DNA from: Artemia franciscana
Taxonomy: Eukaryota > Arthropoda > Branchiopoda > Anostraca > Artemiidae
Assembly (NCBI RefSeq): GCF_032884065.1
Contig: NC_088866.1
Coordinates: 54,692,068-54,756,067, forward strand
Reading direction: 5' to 3'
Length of the DNA: 64,000 nucleotides
The translations under genes were made by a program, and so were the position numbers. The first letter of the stretch is position 1, and each line of letters opens with the position of its first letter. This document shows, in pieces, positions 60,307 through 64,000 of the stretch. The notes beneath the pieces were generated by a model. That model ran no database searches and had not been told where the DNA came from. It was given only the letters and a program-made list of their open reading frames with translations.

Positions 60307-60439
60307 CTGTATACACTCCTTATTGAGATCTCCAGTTTTTACAAATTCTGAAACAAGCTCTTCTAAGGACGTCAATTCTCCTATGGAGGCGCCATTTACC
60401 AGCGTTGTCAAATTCTTTACAATCTGAACAGCTGATACC
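60307..60439 (-). CDS. NCAPD2: Condensin I subunit CAP-D2, first visible exon
   Basis: This is the most 5' exon of the condensin gene that lies in the window. On the minus strand it is bounded by a TAG acceptor (60442-60440) and a GTTAGT donor starting at 60306. It starts with the last base of a split codon (one base, then 44 codons) and ends in phase 0. The peptide contains VSAVQIVKNLTTL, then IGELTSLEELVSEF, and ends KECIQ; the LTSLEE region resembles vertebrate CAP-D2 sequence as I remember it. CAP-D2 is the HEAT-repeat subunit that, with CAP-H and CAP-G, forms the non-SMC part of condensin I and drives mitotic chromosome compaction. The earlier exons, start codon and promoter must lie beyond 64000. 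The identification rests mainly on the downstream exons that join it in frame. Confidence 0.85.
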
Positions 60440-63400
60440 CTAAAAATGATGTCTTTTATGTAAAAAATATTGGATTTTTGGGGTTTTTATTGCGACTAAA
60501 TTATAGTTTAACATTAGTTCCAGTAACACTTCTCATTTTACTATAGATATTTATTTACGCAAGTCACTTCTTCGTCAACAGTGAAACAAATTCTTTAATT
60601 TTTTGTAAAAAAAAAAAAAAAAAAAGGCACAGAAAAAGCATATTTGGCGGGGTGAAAAAAAAAACAAGGCCGAATTCAGCGGAGGCATTTCCCCGAAATA
60701 TTTAGCCGACTCTTAAAAACGTAATCAAAATGAATAAAAACAACACACTTTGATGCCTTTTTTAAAGTTTTGTCCCCCCCCCCCCTACACCTGACAAAAA
60801 TAATGGATGTGGCACGGAAACCAATACTGTTTGTCATCTGAAACCAGCATCTTTCCCCTAATTTCCAGTAAACATATTTTCTATATTTCGTATATAAACG
60901 TATATCAAAACGTATTTTCTACGTTTCTGTTATAGCTTCTTTTCCTTCTTTGTTCGCACAACAAGAACTTTTTTTTACATGAACGTTTTAATAGAATAAG
61001 AGTACGAAGAATAAGAGTACAAGAAACATGAAAATTTGATAAATAAATTTTTCGGCATTCCCAACACTAAATGCATATCTGACATTTCTAACATTTCACA
61101 CAATTTACGACGGTAAGACCTTCGAACTTTTTGAGACTTTATTTAAATGATTTTCATTAAAAAAAAAATACGGATTAAAGTATGTATCAGAATGATGCAG
61201 CTTCATTTTCGTAAAATAGTAGGTCATGTAGTCTATACGTGATGAAAAATTATATTTTTGGTGGCTTTTAGGTATCTTGAGGTTTACCTTGAGGAACACC
61301 TTGATGTTCCTGTGAAAAACATGATTTTGCGACAAACCTATCGATGAAGCTTGGTCCGAAAGAACAAATATCTATACCTTTTGATTTATTAGTTTCAGAT
61401 ATATCCATTCAGCAAGGCGAAAGTACAGTGTTGCTCAGATTTCTTTCTTAAGAATGATCTAAACTTTGTTGAATAATACGAAAATTTTCCTATTTTTCTA
61501 TATCTTTTTCTACGTTTTTTAATGTGTTTTACAATTTGAATAAAAAATGAAAAGGAAAAAAAATTGTAAGATTGTAGATGGATAAAGCTGGATCTAAGCT
61601 ATCGAAAGTTAGCAAAGTTGTTGCATTATGTGGAAACATTTAAACCGCAGAACTGGGAAAAATTAAACTCCATTATCGTCACATAAGCATTCGATCTTGG
61701 AGATCTGAGGGTCGTTGAATATTTCTGCGGGATAGGGACAAACAAAAAAGAAAAATTTTAGGCCATTGTTCCTCCATATTTTTTTTTCTCTCAGGAGACA
61801 AAAAAAAACAGGCAGTTGATTGATGTCAATTCAGAGAAGTCAGAGGGGGGGATGTAGCTTGAAAATCTTCGTCAATTTATTTGTTCGTATACTAAAACTC
61901 TCGTTTCTAAACTCTTTGAGCTCTAGTTTCTTTTATCATGTTTTGGGTTCTATTTTTATTCTTATTTTCACCCAAGGGTTTTTTCTAGTTATAAATTGTA
62001 TCTAATTGTTTCCATTGAACCGACTGATATGTGACATGTGTTATGCTTATGACTCTTTTTTATTATTTTTACATTATTTGACCTTATTATAATTACATTA
62101 AACAATAATGTATTATTGTATTAATTATAAATCATCAGTATATTAATTATTTATACTAAATTAATAATTATACGTGCATAATTTAATTAAACATAAATAA
62201 ATATAATTAAAAAAAATATATTTAGATTAAATGTAAATTAATTATATTAATGTATTATAAATGATAATAATAAAAATCACAACATTATCATCTGATTTAA
62301 CCAGAGTTGAAACGAAAATTTGGCTAATTTCTTTAGTTTGTGATATCTTGAGGGTAGCCCTCTGATATAGATACTTCATTTTTGTTTCAAGTTTTTACTT
62401 TTTTGAAATAGTTAAAACCTGAAATTTTATTTAACATCAAAATAGCTAATTAAGTATGCTTATTTTTTAAATTATTTTGCTTTTGTACGTTCTTAATATT
62501 ATATTCAGATAGATGAGAGAAATGTCATTCCTCCCCACCCTCCCTTTTTTACGTTTCAGGTAAAAAGCTTCCCTGTTTGCAAAAACGTGCTTGATGTAAA
62601 TCCTGGCGATAGGGAAATTTGTGGATAGTTTCTCAAAACTATGAAAATAGGCGAATCTAGAAGACTGATTATCTTTCGTGTATTTGAAAAAATTGTTTTG
62701 AAACCTCTTAAATATCTTGATTGATTTTGAAAATTATCTTTGTTCTCTAAAAAACTACCCTTTCAGAATTCCTTTTTAAGTTGGATACAATCATACAAAT
62801 TTGATGCTTCATAACAGCAATGGAAATCATTCCTAAGGGCAAGAAACCGCTTGATATATAAGAAAAATTATGTCACCTCGCGTCAATTCCAAAATGTTAA
62901 TTGATTAAAATAAAATAATATAAGGACATCAAACTAAAAGTTTTAGAATCGGAATTTTTACCTTCGTAGCTTATGTGTTTGGAATATGAAAAATAGTAGC
63001 AAATTCTTAAAATCAAAATAAAAAAGTCGCAAAATAAATTTTATTTCAGGAAAACTAATGTTAGTTCCAGTTCCAGGAAGATTAAACATGTCTATTTGTA
63101 GAAGAAAAAATTAACTTGTCAAAAAAAGCTATCTTTAGGATGTCAAAGAAATCGATGCGCAATGACAACTTCGTAAATTATTACATAGTGTACGGTTCAT
63201 TTTCGGATATTTGGAGAGGGCATTCCTTCCTCCTTACTTGAATTTTGCTTAGGTTGTCGAAAAGATGATATGAAGCTCCTTCAATATTCCAAGTTATTTG
63301 ATTTCTATAGTTAGGCTTCGACGTTACGGCAATTTATTTGGACAAAATGTAGGGAATTCGTAGAACCAAAACTTCAAAATAGAAAGTCACAGAAGTCATT

Positions 63401-64000
63401 TCATTTCTGAAAAACCGCTATCAGTTCGAATTCTTGGAAGAGCAAGATCGGTCTATCCGTGATGGAATTGAAATTTGAACTTTTTTAGTAGAAAAAAAAA
63501 TTACCTCCAGAATGTCAAGGAAATCGATGCGCAAAGACAACTTTAGACATTATTTCTTGGTTTACAGTTCATATTCGGATATAAGGAAATACATGCCTTC
63601 TTGCTAACTTTTATAGCATTAACAATTCAAAATATAATAGCCATCAAATTATGAAGAAAATAATAAAAATCGGAAATTCTCTTTCAAAACCAGGTGGTCA
63701 AAAATATACGATAACTTTTTATTAGTATTCGAAGTTATTTGATTTTTAAAGCTAGGTTTTGATGCTAGGGCAGTTTTAGCATCAAACTAGGGCAGTTTGA
63801 TGCTAGGGTAGAAGGATTTCATAAAATCGAAACTTCAAAATAGAAAGTCACAGAAGGAAATTTATTTATATAAAACAAATTTAAGCTCCAGTTCTTAGAG
63901 GATGAATATCTCTCATTCTTCGTTTTTCTGCCTTGTCTAGAAAAGAAGTTACCTCCAGGATGTAAAAATAAATTTGATGCATCACGAGAATTAAATTTAA
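60440..64000 (-). other. Condensin intron, right end outside the window
   Basis: No further upstream exon was found up to the window edge. It holds A and C runs (60606-60625, 60775-60784), an AT-rich block (62050-62280) and the long-period degenerate repeat from about 62740. Confidence 0.65.
62740..64000 (+). repeat. Degenerate long-period (~430 bp) tandem repeat, runs off the edge
   Basis: Blocks such as (A/T)GGATGTCAA(A/G)GAAATCGATG (63135, 63513, with a weaker form at 63958), TCAAAATAGAAAGTCACAGA (63374 and 63834) and AAGTTATTTGATTT (63290 and 63731) recur in the same order. Divergence between units is considerable. It continues past 64000. Confidence 0.65.

Overview
The window is eukaryotic, AT-rich, intron-heavy and full of repeats. 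Its only securely identified gene is the C-terminal half of a condensin I HEAT-repeat subunit (CAP-D2, NCAPD2-like) on the minus strand. Ten exons between 60439 and 8062 can be followed with compatible splice phases at every junction. They encode about 690 residues, roughly half the usual length of the family, so the N-terminal half, start codon and promoter lie beyond position 64000. Introns are about 3.9 to 8.9 kb. The gene content, the LINE types and the foldback elements suggest an invertebrate. An arthropod, perhaps a branchiopod crustacean of the Artemia kind, is my guess from the look of the repeats, with low confidence.

Layout, read 5' to 3' on the gene (right to left). 60440-64000 is intron with a degenerate long-period tandem repeat. 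Exons follow at 60307-60439, 55818-55906, 51489-51650, 45977-46097, 41750-42061, 35850-36650 (the large Cnd1-domain exon), 28249-28353, 23833-23986, 17043-17120 and 8062/8070-8186. The exon at 23833-23986 carries an in-frame TAG, although the reading frame and the conserved basic/acidic tail continue intact through the next two exons. From 1 to about 8060 is presumed 3' flank or 3' UTR and repeats.

The introns hold nearly everything else. There are at least two LINE families: an RTE-like one in several decayed minus-strand pieces, one of them split by a CR1/jockey-like LINE, and a separate plus-strand CR1/jockey-like RT fragment. There are tRNA-derived SINE-like sequences, and a modular family of palindromic foldback elements at 5.6-6.2, 10.4-12.1, 23.5 and 58.0-59.7 kb. 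Tandem arrays include a 243-bp satellite at 12.16-15.15 kb, a ~260-bp AT-rich array at 17.2-18.83 kb and a 99-bp minisatellite of 28-29 copies at 28.8-31.63 kb. Recent direct duplications occur at 8.8, 32-33, 39-40, 40.4-41.5 and 50.2-50.6 kb.

The points most worth a second look are the in-frame stop before a conserved condensin tail, a pseudo-exon copy of the 5' end of the 41750-42061 exon at about 49.2 kb, an unidentified duplicated terminal-exon-like ORF on the opposite strand at 32.3-33.2 kb, the arrays placed against splice sites, and the foldback family. I saw no prokaryotic features, no CRISPR, no viral genes and no convincing functional RNA gene.
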